A stretch of 13,388 nt of DNA from Balneolales bacterium (GTDB lineage: Bacteria > Bacteroidota > Rhodothermia > Balneolales > Natronogracilivirgulaceae): the NCBI GenBank assembly GCA_007133875.1, contig SLLW01000283.1, forward strand, positions 1 through 13,388. Reading direction: 5' to 3'. A program made the position numbers and the translations under genes. Each line of letters opens with the position of its first letter. Position 1 is the first letter of the stretch. Under the pieces are notes generated by a model. That model was not told the DNA's origin, made no database searches, and saw only the letters and a program-made list of their open reading frames with translations. Shown one piece after another: positions 6,763-13,388 of the stretch.

Positions 6763-8190
6763 ATGGGTAATCATCAGGACAGCGGAGACAGAAAGTTGCG
6801 AGTCATTTTCTTGTCGATTATAGCGGCAATCGGTGGTTTTTTATTCGGTTTTGACAGTGGAGTGATTAATGGAACGGTTGATGCACTTCAACAGGCTTTT
6901 GATTCCGATGCTGCAGGGACAGGATTCAATGTTGCCTCGATGCTTCTTGGCTGTGCAGCAGGAGCATTTTTTGCAGGCAATGTTACTGACAAATTCGGTC
7001 GGAAACCGGTTATGATTTTCACGGCCATTGCCTTTATCATAAGTGCTTACGGATCCGGTATAGCCGGGAGTTCCGGGGAATTTGTGATGTTTCGCATCCT
7101 GGGAGGACTGGCGGTTGGTGCTGCCAGCGTGATTACCCCGGCTTACATCGGAGAAATTTCCCCGGCCCGTTACAGGGGTGCGGTCATGTCCATTCAGCAA
7201 CTGGCCATTGTTCTTGGATTATTCGTGGCATTTTTGAGCAATTATATTATTGCAGATTTGGCAGGCGCTTCTACGGAAATCCTTTGGTGGGGCTATGGTG
7301 CCTGGCAGTGGATGTTTTGGATGGAGATCATTCCAGCCTCTGTTTACCTTATTGCCTTGATGTTTATTCCGGAGTCACCAAGATATTTGGTAGCGGCCGG
7401 AAAGTATGAAAAGGCTTCCCAGGTATTGGCAAGCCTTTCATCGACACTGGATGTAAAAGCCAAAGTTGAAGAGATCAAGCAGACCGTCTTCGCAGAGCGC
7501 AAACCCAGAATGTCAGATATTATTTCGCGAAAAACCGGATGGCTCCACCCGATAGTCTTTGCCGGAATTGGCATTGCGATGCTGCAGCAATTCACCGGGA
7601 TTAATGTTGTTTTTTATTATGGGGCGGTGCTGTGGCAGGCTGTTGGTTTTTCCGAAGCAGATGCACTTCTGACCAACGTAATCAATGGCTCGGTGTTTGT
7701 AATTTTTACTTTTGTAGCCATTGCCCTGGTGGATCGCGTAGGGAGAAAAATGCTGCTCATGATCGGCGGTCTCGGACAGGCATTTATGCTGGCATTTGTT
7801 GCGTTGATTTTCGGATTTGCGGCTGAGGGTGATGCCGGCACTCTTGAACTGACCGGTACGGAGGGTGTTCTTGCACTTATCGCGGCCAACGGTTTTGTTG
7901 CCTTTTTTGCATTCACATGGGGGCCAATTATGTGGGTAATGCTCGGTGAAATGTTTCCGAACAGGTTCCGTGGTGCAGCGCTGGCCGTTTGCGGTCTGGG
8001 ACAATGGGGTGGGAACTTCCTGGTGACCATGACATTCCCGCTGCTTCTCAACTCCATTGGATTGGGATTTTCTTATGGCATTTATGCATTCTTCGGAATA
8101 GTGGCATTCCTGTTCGTCAAACAGTTCATAGTTGAAACCAAAGGCCGTACCCTGGAGGAGATCTCCAGTGATTATGACGAAAAGGTCTGA
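6763..8190 (+). CDS. MFS sugar porter (XylE/GlcP/GalP type)
   Basis: A 475-residue inner-membrane transporter with 12 predicted membrane segments, full length for the sugar-porter family. All family signatures are in order: GGFLFGFDSGVINGT in TM1, DKFGRKP in loop 2-3, RILGGLAVG, then PAYIGEISPARYRGA, PESPRYL before the central loop, QQFTGINVVFYYG in TM7, DRVGRK in loop 8-9, WGPIMWVMLGEMFPNRFRG and ETKGRTLEEI at the C-terminus. The QQ-TGIN motif supports monosaccharide transport, probably by proton symport, but the exact sugar cannot be read. The start is 46 bases downstream of a perfect sigma-70 promoter with an overlapping operator-like dyad, so it is probably regulated by a repressor. No clear Shine-Dalgarno precedes the ATG. 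By eye the gene has more A/T-ending codons than the neighbouring large genes, which may point to separate ancestry. It stands alone and is convergent with the CotH-family gene. Confidence 0.95.
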   Translation: MGNHQDSGDRKLRVIFLSIIAAIGGFLFGFDSGVINGTVDALQQAFDSDAAGTGFNVASMLLGCAAGAFFAGNVTDKFGRKPVMIFTAIAFIISAYGSGIAGSSGEFVMFRILGGLAVGAASVITPAYIGEISPARYRGAVMSIQQLAIVLGLFVAFLSNYIIADLAGASTEILWWGYGAWQWMFWMEIIPASVYLIALMFIPESPRYLVAAGKYEKASQVLASLSSTLDVKAKVEEIKQTVFAERKPRMSDIISRKTGWLHPIVFAGIGIAMLQQFTGINVVFYYGAVLWQAVGFSEADALLTNVINGSVFVIFTFVAIALVDRVGRKMLLMIGGLGQAFMLAFVALIFGFAAEGDAGTLELTGTEGVLALIAANGFVAFFAFTWGPIMWVMLGEMFPNRFRGAALAVCGLGQWGGNFLVTMTFPLLLNSIGLGFSYGIYAFFGIVAFLFVKQFIVETKGRTLEEISSDYDEKV

Positions 8191-8223
8191 CGTCAATTAT
8201 TCTGGAACATTAAGCGCAGATTG

Positions 8224-8244
8224 TACTTATAGAAGAGTATTTTT
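8224..8244 (+). terminator. Weak terminator candidate after the MFS gene
   Basis: TACTT (8224-8228) can pair with GAGTA (8235-8239), including one G-U pair, around a 6-base loop. TTTTT follows at 8240-8244. The stem is short and A+T-rich, so the call is weak. It lies 34 bases after the transporter stop codon, where a terminator would be expected, in the 101-base gap between convergent genes. Confidence 0.3.
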
Positions 8245-8291
8245 AAAATGATGCATGTTGGGAAAGAAGAGTGATGAATGTTTCAACGCTC

Positions 8292-11200
8292 CTACCGCAC
8301 CAGCGTCATCGTCCCGTGGCCCGTCCACTCCGGGGTATCTACACGATAGATGTACAACCCACTGGCCAGCCCCGATCCGTCCACCGGTATCGAATGATGA
8401 CCCGCCGAAAGGCGGATGTTCTCACGGACCCTCCGCACCAACCGGCCATTGATATCATATATTGTCACCGACAGATGCGTCTCTTCCTGCAGCTGGAACT
8501 GGATGAATGTGGAATGGTTGAAGGGGTTGGGATAGTTGGGCAGTGTCCGGCTCTCCCGGATTTCATCCCCGTCATGTGACAGAATCGGATCGCCGGTGAC
8601 ATAGATATCCGCCACGCGCAATTTGGTCCGCTCCCCGCCTGCACCGGAATTTTCTCCGGTATAATAATATTTCCACCGCAGTTCAACCCGCGGTTTGTGA
8701 TCGGCCGGTGACGGCAGCCGGATCCCCTCGAACCGTTTGCTGTGTCCCGCCTCATCATTGCGTTCGTACTCGACCGGATTCCCCTCCCCGTCAAGCACAT
8801 CCAGGAACTCACCCTCACCGTCGATGCGATACTGCAGACGCAGGTGATAGACCCGCGAATTGGGCCGAACCGTACCACCGGTCCAGCTGACCCGGATGTT
8901 CCGCATCTCCCGGGTATCCAGCGCCAGCACCGCTGCCCCCAGTCGCCTCCCCGGAAACCCCGGATTCCCGTCCAGATTCGAGGTGTTGATAAACGCAAAT
9001 CCATCCTCACCCAAACCGTTGATACGGGTCCGTGATGAGAGGTCATACTCACCGCCGGCCGTACCCGCCGCCGGTGACCGCAATCCCGGTTCGGCATCCC
9101 GCATATACTGGAAAATCATATTTTCGGGCCAGGTCCCCGGCTCCGCATCGGCATCCCACCGGTCAAACAGATAGTCCCCGTCGGCCAATACGTGCTTTTC
9201 GGGCAGACGTTCCTCCGGCGTTTCGTCCGGAACATACACCGCCTTCAGGGAAAAGTCGCCCGGAGGATCCACCACCACCGTGTCGGTACTCGATTCACCA
9301 ATCCCGCCGGAAATCAGCGCGGCCGGTCCCACTCCCTGCGATTCCCAGTGCGAAAACCGGTAGCCGTCATACGGACGCGCCACCACCTGCAGCGGAACAT
9401 CCCGGAAATAGCGCCCCTTCCACGGCCAGGGACTCTCAAGACGGGCCGACGGACCCTCAATGTCCTCGTCAATCAGCAGATTGTTCACCGCAACCCGCCC
9501 CTTATGCGTAGCGGAGACATCCACGGTCACCTGCACCATCCCGCTCAGGCCAAAATGTTTCATAATATGTTCCCGCGCGTATTTCGGCCGCATTTCGGCA
9601 AATTCGCGCAACCGCTCCACATTGTAGTGCCATCGCTCTTTGGATTCGATCTGACCCCAACGGCGGATATGCTCTTCGATCACCGGCTCGAAGTTTTCCT
9701 CGTAACGGTCGATCAGCGGGATCACATGGGCCGGATGAAAAATCGTATTCATATAGTCGGCCGAACGGGCAATAAACGCGTTCCGGAACGTCTCGTTTTT
9801 CAACATCTGACGAATAAGCCAGGTTGACCAGGCCGGGTTGGGCCATTCGTCGTGCTTGTCGTTGGTCATGTGGTTCATCATGTCGAAACTCTCCACCCGC
9901 CAGGGGTTCAGCAGTCCGAAAGCGGCATCGGTATCGATCATCAGCCACCGCCACCGCCCGTCATGGCCGGCCCGCGCATCCGGATCATACCCGGTGTCCA
10001 GCCGCCAATACTCGATGTTGTTACCCGGCCAGTCTACATTGCGGATAAACATCTGCGTGACCAGATAATCGAGGTAGTTATCCACATCCATCATGGTCGT
10101 GACCCGCTCATAGTGCTCCTCTCCGGCAACCCCGTGCTGCGCAATGTATCCCAGCATCGCCAGATAGTGTTCGTTACTGCCGACATCCACCTCCGCACTG
10201 TCGTTGAGCATCTGCACCCGCCCCGGATCCACCCCGTATGTGCGGGCCAGATAGTCCTCATCGTACCGCTCCCGGATGTTCTGGATGCCCCAGTACTCCC
10301 CGTTGATAAACACCACCGACGGACGGGACGCCTGCGTATCAAAATTGAGGCCGCTCACCAGCTCCTGCATAAACATATCGCGGAACATCGTCGACCGCAC
10401 AAAAAAGTCCTGCCCCGAATTGCGCAGGATCAGCCGGTTGTAATCGCGGTACGGCAGTTCCGGGAAAATCGGATAATAGAACCGGTTGTCTCCGTATTCA
10501 TTCCGCGCATAGAGGCGCAGCGATTTCTGTGTCAACGCCCGTGAACCGCCGCCGTGAACCCGGATGCCGATATCCTGCGCATGCACCCGATCTCCCCGCT
10601 CATCAAACAGCTCAAACGACGCCGGACGCTCCCATTCACGCCCACGCTGCCCGTAATTCCCGATCAGATGGCCGGGCAGGTCGTAAAAACTTTCATTCAC
10701 CTCAAAATCGAGCTCATCAAGCCGGTTCCGGTACTCATGCACGATGCCCGGCACATAAATTCCGGTTTCGTAATCAAACAGATGCAGCGAATCGGTGACC
10801 AGCGAAACCACCGGCAGATGATACCGATCCCCGCCGCGATCATCCACAAAAAAGGAGTGGGTGACGGTCTGTGACGGTCGGCTGCCCGCACGGAATGCGC
10901 GCGCCCGGACCACCGTCCCCTTAAACACCTGTCCCTCAGGCATCTCCGGAAAAAATCCAATCTCCAGAACACCATCCGGCGGTGCCGTCTCGATCATCGA
11001 CAGATTGTTCGGCTGCGATGTGCGGTCCTCCAGGCGGATCGGCCCTTCATAACGTGGGCTGCTGCGGTCGGGCTCCGACCCGTCTAGCGTGTACCGGATT
11101 TCCGCTCCGGCGGATGTGGTTGTCAGCTCAAGTTCCAGATCCTGCTGGTAAAATCCGCCCTGCTGCGAAAATTCAGGCGGATCGAGCAGCTCCTCAAAAC

Positions 11201-11834
11201 CCGACGACCGGTTCGGGCTGCCGGGCGTCGGCTCATCAAAAAACTCCCAATGCCCGGATCCGTCCGGGTACCGTCCATAAGAGATGTCGGTCGGCATCGG
11301 CGTCGGCGGCATACGGTCGATCTCCCGCCCCTGCATGTCGGTGAGCATCAGTTCATCCCCCTCCTGACTCACCCGGAAATTGGCGTGGAGCGGGCCATCG
11401 GTACGCGTGCGGTTTTTGCCGGATGCGTAAACCAGCAGAAACTCCCCCGGAGCAATGGTCACATCCGGAAACACCCATTGCCAGGGCCGGTCGGGGTCGT
11501 CGGTCAGTCCAAACCAGGCGAGACGGACCGTTTCGGTTCCGGCATTGTAGAGCTCAATCCACGGAACCGTATCGCCGTCCTCATCCGCAATACCGCTACC
11601 GTTCGAAGCCAGTACTTCGTTGATCACCACCTGAGGCAGGTCCGCCCCGGTGTTGTATTCGGCACGGGATGTGCCGGAAGAGGCCGCAGCAACTCCGGCC
11701 GGGTACGGCATCAGAAGTGGAAGCAGCAGTGCAAACATCAAAAGGATCATCCCTGGAAGCCTGACATAGCGGTGCCCGGGCGTGCACATGGCCTGCCCGC
11801 AAAACCGGATGATATCATTACAAATGGGGATCAT
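8292..11834 (-). CDS. T9SS-secreted CotH-kinase-family protein with lamin-tail domain
   Basis: A 1180-residue exported protein. The signal peptide is about residues 16-50 (MILLMFALLLPLLM core, then AGVAAAS). ATGs at 11789 (residue 16) and 11750 (residue 29) could also be the start, and none has a clear Shine-Dalgarno. Domains in order: lamin-tail-like beta domain, about 66-208 (VVINEVLASN, WIELYN, PGEFLLVYASG); chitobiase/hexosaminidase C-terminal-like domain, about 219-330 (AEIRYTLDGSEPDRSSPRYEGPI); CotH domain, about 338-760 (IRVHGGGSRALTQKSLRLYAR, NGEYWGIQNIRERYD, WRWLMIDTDAAFGL); a divergent InlB-repeat-like module, about 766-868; a beta-rich module to about 1080; and a T9SS sorting domain, 1098-1180 (NYPNPFNHST). 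CotH of Bacillus is an atypical protein kinase; here the substrate is unknown and activity is not proven. The DTD at 634-636 is a plausible metal site. It lies 102 bases after the barrel-protein gene on the same strand and has an unusual 17-base repeat leader. Confidence 0.93.
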   Translation of the reverse strand: MIPICNDIIRFCGQAMCTPGHRYVRLPGMILLMFALLLPLLMPYPAGVAAASSGTSRAEYNTGADLPQVVINEVLASNGSGIADEDGDTVPWIELYNAGTETVRLAWFGLTDDPDRPWQWVFPDVTIAPGEFLLVYASGKNRTRTDGPLHANFRVSQEGDELMLTDMQGREIDRMPPTPMPTDISYGRYPDGSGHWEFFDEPTPGSPNRSSGFEELLDPPEFSQQGGFYQQDLELELTTTSAGAEIRYTLDGSEPDRSSPRYEGPIRLEDRTSQPNNLSMIETAPPDGVLEIGFFPEMPEGQVFKGTVVRARAFRAGSRPSQTVTHSFFVDDRGGDRYHLPVVSLVTDSLHLFDYETGIYVPGIVHEYRNRLDELDFEVNESFYDLPGHLIGNYGQRGREWERPASFELFDERGDRVHAQDIGIRVHGGGSRALTQKSLRLYARNEYGDNRFYYPIFPELPYRDYNRLILRNSGQDFFVRSTMFRDMFMQELVSGLNFDTQASRPSVVFINGEYWGIQNIRERYDEDYLARTYGVDPGRVQMLNDSAEVDVGSNEHYLAMLGYIAQHGVAGEEHYERVTTMMDVDNYLDYLVTQMFIRNVDWPGNNIEYWRLDTGYDPDARAGHDGRWRWLMIDTDAAFGLLNPWRVESFDMMNHMTNDKHDEWPNPAWSTWLIRQMLKNETFRNAFIARSADYMNTIFHPAHVIPLIDRYEENFEPVIEEHIRRWGQIESKERWHYNVERLREFAEMRPKYAREHIMKHFGLSGMVQVTVDVSATHKGRVAVNNLLIDEDIEGPSARLESPWPWKGRYFRDVPLQVVARPYDGYRFSHWESQGVGPAALISGGIGESSTDTVVVDPPGDFSLKAVYVPDETPEERLPEKHVLADGDYLFDRWDADAEPGTWPENMIFQYMRDAEPGLRSPAAGTAGGEYDLSSRTRINGLGEDGFAFINTSNLDGNPGFPGRRLGAAVLALDTREMRNIRVSWTGGTVRPNSRVYHLRLQYRIDGEGEFLDVLDGEGNPVEYERNDEAGHSKRFEGIRLPSPADHKPRVELRWKYYYTGENSGAGGERTKLRVADIYVTGDPILSHDGDEIRESRTLPNYPNPFNHSTFIQFQLQEETHLSVTIYDINGRLVRRVRENIRLSAGHHSIPVDGSGLASGLYIYRVDTPEWTGHGTMTLVR

Positions 11835-11909
11835 TGATACAGATAAATCACAGATTACAGGAGATCATAATAGATGGAGGTCATTGTTACAAGGAGATCA
11901 TTGCCATAT
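11826..11909. repeat. 17-base degenerate tandem array over the CotH-gene start
   Basis: Five units follow one another with a 16-17 base period. Read on the plus strand they are GGGGATCATTGATACAG (11826), ATAAATCACAGATTACA (11843, most decayed), GGAGATCATAATAGAT (11860), GGAGGTCATTGTTACAA (11876) and GGAGATCATTGCCATAT (11893). The first unit contains the start codon of the CotH-family gene (ATG at 11834, minus), so the array forms its 5' leader. Units 3, 4 and 5 each hold a minus-strand ATG that opens a tiny ORF. The same element recurs before the next gene at 12845-12877. Confidence 0.7.
11848..11901 (-). other. Three overlapping upstream mini-ORFs in the CotH leader
   Basis: On the minus strand, the array encodes MISL-stop (11901 to 11887), MTSIYYDLL-stop (11884 to 11855) and MISCNL-stop (11868 to 11848). 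None is in frame with the main start at 11834. None has a clear Shine-Dalgarno. They arise from the repeated ATGATCTCC of the array. They may be regulatory leader ORFs, or a side effect of duplicating a start-codon region. Confidence 0.3.
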
Positions 11910-11936
11910 ACTCGTACCGGCCTGCCCGACAGCCGG

Positions 11937-12854
11937 TCAAAACGTTCTTCCGAAGCTGACCCCCGGGACCATCCGGAACCCCCGGAAATCCAGGAAATCA
12001 TGCAGGTCCAGGGCGCCGCGTTCTTTTAATTCGTTGAAAAATCCGGTGATTTCACTGTCAATGGTGACCATATAGTGCGGAGAAATTCCAATCCGGAACA
12101 GGTAGTTGTGCACCGAGACGCGGTATCCGATAATGCCGGTCACGGCCAGTCCTTTATACCGGTTGCCCAGTTCGACATCGTTGTATCCGATATCAAACGG
12201 CCCGCCGGAGAAATTCATCGAAAAGAAGGTCAGGCCGCCGCCGAGTTCGAGCTGGCTGAATCCGTCAAAAAGTGTATAACTGACGGTCGATGGAATGGTG
12301 TAAATATCAAAAAAAAGATCCTCTCCCCGGTCCTCATACCGGATCTGGTCGGAGTAGCCGATCCAGGATCCGCCGATGCGAAGGTGCAGGTTCCTGCGAA
12401 CCGATCGTTCGTAGTTCAGACTGATGACGTTCATGCCATTGCCCAGGATCTCAGCATACAAGGCGTTTTTGCCCGTGCGTTCCAGGGGAACCAAATCCGG
12501 GTTTTGCGGATGGATGGAATCCGGATGTTCCGGATTTTTTTCATGGGACGGGTTTCGCGGAATACCGGCATGCTGTCCGTTCGCTTTTGTGGTATCCGGA
12601 TGGGGTGAATCAGTCGAAACCGAATGCGGTTTGTCGGCCAAAACCGAAAGTGGTGTATCGGAGCCGGTTTTGAGGGTGCCTGATAACGGATTTCCACCGG
12701 ATTGGGAATATTTTGTCGCGATAAATACGATATCAGCCGGCAAGTCGTTTTTCCGGTCAGCCGAATGTGCCAATGTGCCGCCATTGGCACCGGAATAAAA
12801 GAAGAGCAACAGAGCGGCAGGCAGATAACACAGTGCCTTAAAAAGGGGAATCAT
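11937..12854 (-). CDS. Predicted outer-membrane beta-barrel protein
   Basis: A complete 305-residue protein. Residues 1-25 form a signal peptide (LPAALLLFFYSGANG). Residues about 30-125 are a low-complexity linker rich in Pro, His, Asn, Asp, Ser and Thr (HPDTTK, HPDSIHPQNPD), probably disordered in the periplasm or at the surface. From about 128 to 305 the pattern is alternating hydrophobic/aromatic beta strands, beginning with KNALYAEILGNGMNVISLNYERS, a form often seen in barrel proteins of this phylum. It ends in Phe (SFGRTF), the usual terminal residue recognised by the BAM machinery. No specific function is visible. The start is ATG at 12854, directly abutting the stop of a short leader ORF that carries the only good Shine-Dalgarno nearby, which suggests translational coupling. 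The CotH-family gene follows 102 bases downstream on the same strand and could be co-transcribed. Confidence 0.8.
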   Translation of the reverse strand: MIPLFKALCYLPAALLLFFYSGANGGTLAHSADRKNDLPADIVFIATKYSQSGGNPLSGTLKTGSDTPLSVLADKPHSVSTDSPHPDTTKANGQHAGIPRNPSHEKNPEHPDSIHPQNPDLVPLERTGKNALYAEILGNGMNVISLNYERSVRRNLHLRIGGSWIGYSDQIRYEDRGEDLFFDIYTIPSTVSYTLFDGFSQLELGGGLTFFSMNFSGGPFDIGYNDVELGNRYKGLAVTGIIGYRVSVHNYLFRIGISPHYMVTIDSEITGFFNELKERGALDLHDFLDFRGFRMVPGVSFGRTF

Positions 12855-12877
12855 TTAGTCGGAAATCATGTTCATAC
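12845..12877. repeat. Two copies of the GGRRATCAT element at the barrel-gene start
   Basis: On the plus strand GGGGAATCATTTAGTC (12845) and GGAAATCATGTTCATAC (12861) follow head to tail with a 16-base period. They match the GGAGATCATTGTTAC element repeated before the CotH-family gene. Here too the first unit contains the minus-strand start codon (12854), and the second contains an upstream ATG (12869). Two neighbouring genes therefore begin with the same ATGATYCCC sequence and repeated leader. Confidence 0.55.
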
Positions 12878-12880
12878 CTC
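12855..12880 (-). other. Leader mini-ORF with Shine-Dalgarno, stop abutting the barrel gene
   Basis: On the minus strand, GAGG (12880-12877) is followed by seven bases and then ATGATTTCCGACTAA (12869-12855), encoding MISD-stop. The next base begins the ATG of the barrel gene at 12854, in the same frame. Another ATG at 12875 would extend the mini-ORF by two codons. The only good ribosome-binding site therefore serves the mini-ORF, and the main gene would be read by re-initiation. Alternatively, the TAA is a mutation that shortened a slightly longer N-terminus. Confidence 0.45.
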
Positions 12881-12976
12881 AGAAGTTGGAAATTACGCCA
12901 GATCTGATTAACGATCAAATTATTACATCAAAGAAGCAGGGAACCTGCATCACAAATTCAAGATACATCAACAGAC

Positions 12977-13147
12977 ATGATTAGAGTTGCGCATCATATT
13001 ATGTGCCCGGAATGCGGGTGCGAAATGGGACGAATCAGAAGACGAATCTGGCACCGGGTAATCAGCCTGTTTATACCTATCGTACGTCTCGAATGTTGCG
13101 GTAAAAAATACATCATGTTGAAATCCAAACTGAGATTCTACGTCTGA
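12977..13147 (+). CDS. Small Cys-rich zinc-ribbon-like protein, 56 aa
   Basis: A 56-codon ORF from ATG (12977) to TGA (13147). The product contains MCPECGCE (Cys10, Cys13, Cys15), then a strongly basic stretch RIRRRIWHR (20-27), a hydrophobic segment VISLFIPIVRLE and CCGKKY (Cys40, Cys41). The order Cys pair, Arg-rich stretch, hydrophobic stretch, Cys-Gly-basic-aromatic resembles small single zinc-ribbon proteins of bacteria, where two CxxC knuckles bind one zinc. Here the second knuckle is altered: the first Cys of the usual CxxCG is Leu38, with Cys40 beside Cys41, and Cys15 is extra. The function is unknown. ATG at 13001 (residue 9, directly before CPEC) is an equally possible start; neither has a clear Shine-Dalgarno. 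It is divergent from the barrel gene and convergent with the partial gene at the right edge, ten bases away. Confidence 0.6.
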   Translation: MIRVAHHIMCPECGCEMGRIRRRIWHRVISLFIPIVRLECCGKKYIMLKSKLRFYV

Positions 13148-13157
13148 GCTTTCCGAT

Positions 13158-13388
13158 TCACGTCTTCTCATAGAGGCGGTCAAGTGTCTCTGTGATCTCC
13201 TTTTGGCGGGACGGCGGGAATCGCTCAAATCCTTGCAGGCAGACAAACCGGACTTCCTGCATCCGGATTCGCTTCAGCTTCCGGCGCAGGGTGAAACCAA
13301 AATCCATCTCACCGTTAATCATCAGCTGGTCGCCGGCATCGCGCAATACGGCCGAACCCTGCGCGATTTCAAGGTGGTGTGCCAGATA
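13158..13388 (-). CDS. Unrecognised protein, C-terminal part (N-terminus outside window)
   Basis: An open frame enters from the right edge and ends with TGA at 13158, giving 76 visible residues. The start is not in the window. A TTG at 13346 is in frame, but the frame stays open to the edge, so it is more likely an internal Leu. The visible part starts YLAHHLEIAQGSAVLRDAGD and has a likely beta segment (QLMINGEMDFGFTL). A very basic stretch follows (RRKLKRIRMQ), then an aromatic-rich end with one Cys and a final helix (KEITETLDRLYEKT). I do not recognise the family. No membrane segment is seen in this part. It is convergent with the small zinc-ribbon-like gene. Confidence 0.6.
   Translation of the reverse strand, partial: YLAHHLEIAQGSAVLRDAGDQLMINGEMDFGFTLRRKLKRIRMQEVRFVCLQGFERFPPSRQKEITETLDRLYEKT

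Noticed and set aside
7513..8196. 227-codon open frame on the minus strand
   Set aside because: It lies entirely opposite the conserved sugar-porter gene, has a low-complexity, polar composition and shows no motif; it is a shadow.
9192..9827. 211-codon open frame on the plus strand
   Set aside because: Antisense shadow of the same CotH-family gene; no recognisable domain.
9852..10544. 230-codon open frame on the plus strand
   Set aside because: It is antisense to the CotH domain, is His/Pro/Ile-rich as expected for the complement of a coding frame, and has no ribosome-binding site.
11826..11909. CRISPR array
   Set aside because: The units are 16-17 bases, directly adjacent and degenerate, with no spacers.
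11916..11937. Hairpin ACCGGC/GCCGGT just after the barrel gene as a terminator
   Set aside because: The stem is only six pairs with a ten-base loop, and on the minus strand it is followed by no T run; read-through into the CotH-family gene is more likely.
12936..12948. Hairpin GCAGG-GAA-CCTGC as a terminator
   Set aside because: Short stem with no U tract on either strand, in a divergent promoter region.
12968..13246. 92-codon minus-strand ORF
   Set aside because: It overlaps the zinc-ribbon-like ORF and the better-supported partial gene at the right edge; Ser/Arg-rich shadow composition.

Overview
The window looks like chromosomal DNA of a free-living member of the Bacteroidota/Balneolota-Rhodothermota side of the tree. 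Two very large secreted proteins end in a type IX secretion (T9SS) sorting domain with the NYPNPFN signature. A DUF2911 lipoprotein-like/periplasmic protein is typical of these phyla. Most starts lack a strong Shine-Dalgarno sequence. The secreted proteins are rich in Asp/Glu, which would suit a saline habitat, but that is inference. No rRNA, tRNA, CRISPR array, transposase or integrase was found.

Layout. 1-60 holds a G+C-rich 10-base tandem repeat running off the left edge. 140-361 (minus) is a small unrecognised protein with its own intrinsic terminator (77-113) and an operator-like dyad just before its start. 362-1017 is A+T-rich and apparently non-coding. 1018-1587 (plus) is a DUF2911 protein with a terminator hairpin. 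Convergent to it, 1620-5999 (minus) is a 1459-residue T9SS cargo built from about 14 propeller-like repeats, two Ig/FN3-like modules, about seven YCF48/BNR-type repeats and a sorting domain. After a long divergent intergenic region, 6763-8190 (plus) encodes a sugar-porter MFS transporter. It is driven by an exact TTGACA-17-TATAAT promoter with a perfect inverted repeat over the -10 box.

8292-11834 (minus) is a T9SS-exported CotH-kinase-family protein with lamin-tail and chitobiase-C-terminal-like modules. 11937-12854 (minus) is a predicted outer-membrane beta-barrel protein. These two lie in tandem, 102 bases apart. Their 5' ends share a GGRRATCATT-type element with 16-17 base spacing, five units before the CotH gene and two before the barrel gene. 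The element creates tiny upstream ORFs starting ATG-ATY-TCC. At the right end are a previously uncalled 56-codon Cys-rich zinc-ribbon-like gene (12977-13147, plus) and the C-terminal part of an unrecognised gene entering from the right (13158-13388, minus).

How the genes might work together: the large cargo proteins and the barrel belong to the cell envelope or surface, and the transporter imports a sugar-like substrate across the inner membrane. Nothing in the sequence ties them into one pathway. The most unusual signals are regulatory and repeat-like rather than a new enzyme system: the 17-base array with upstream mini-ORFs, the promoter/operator of the transporter, and the atypical Cys pattern of the small gene.
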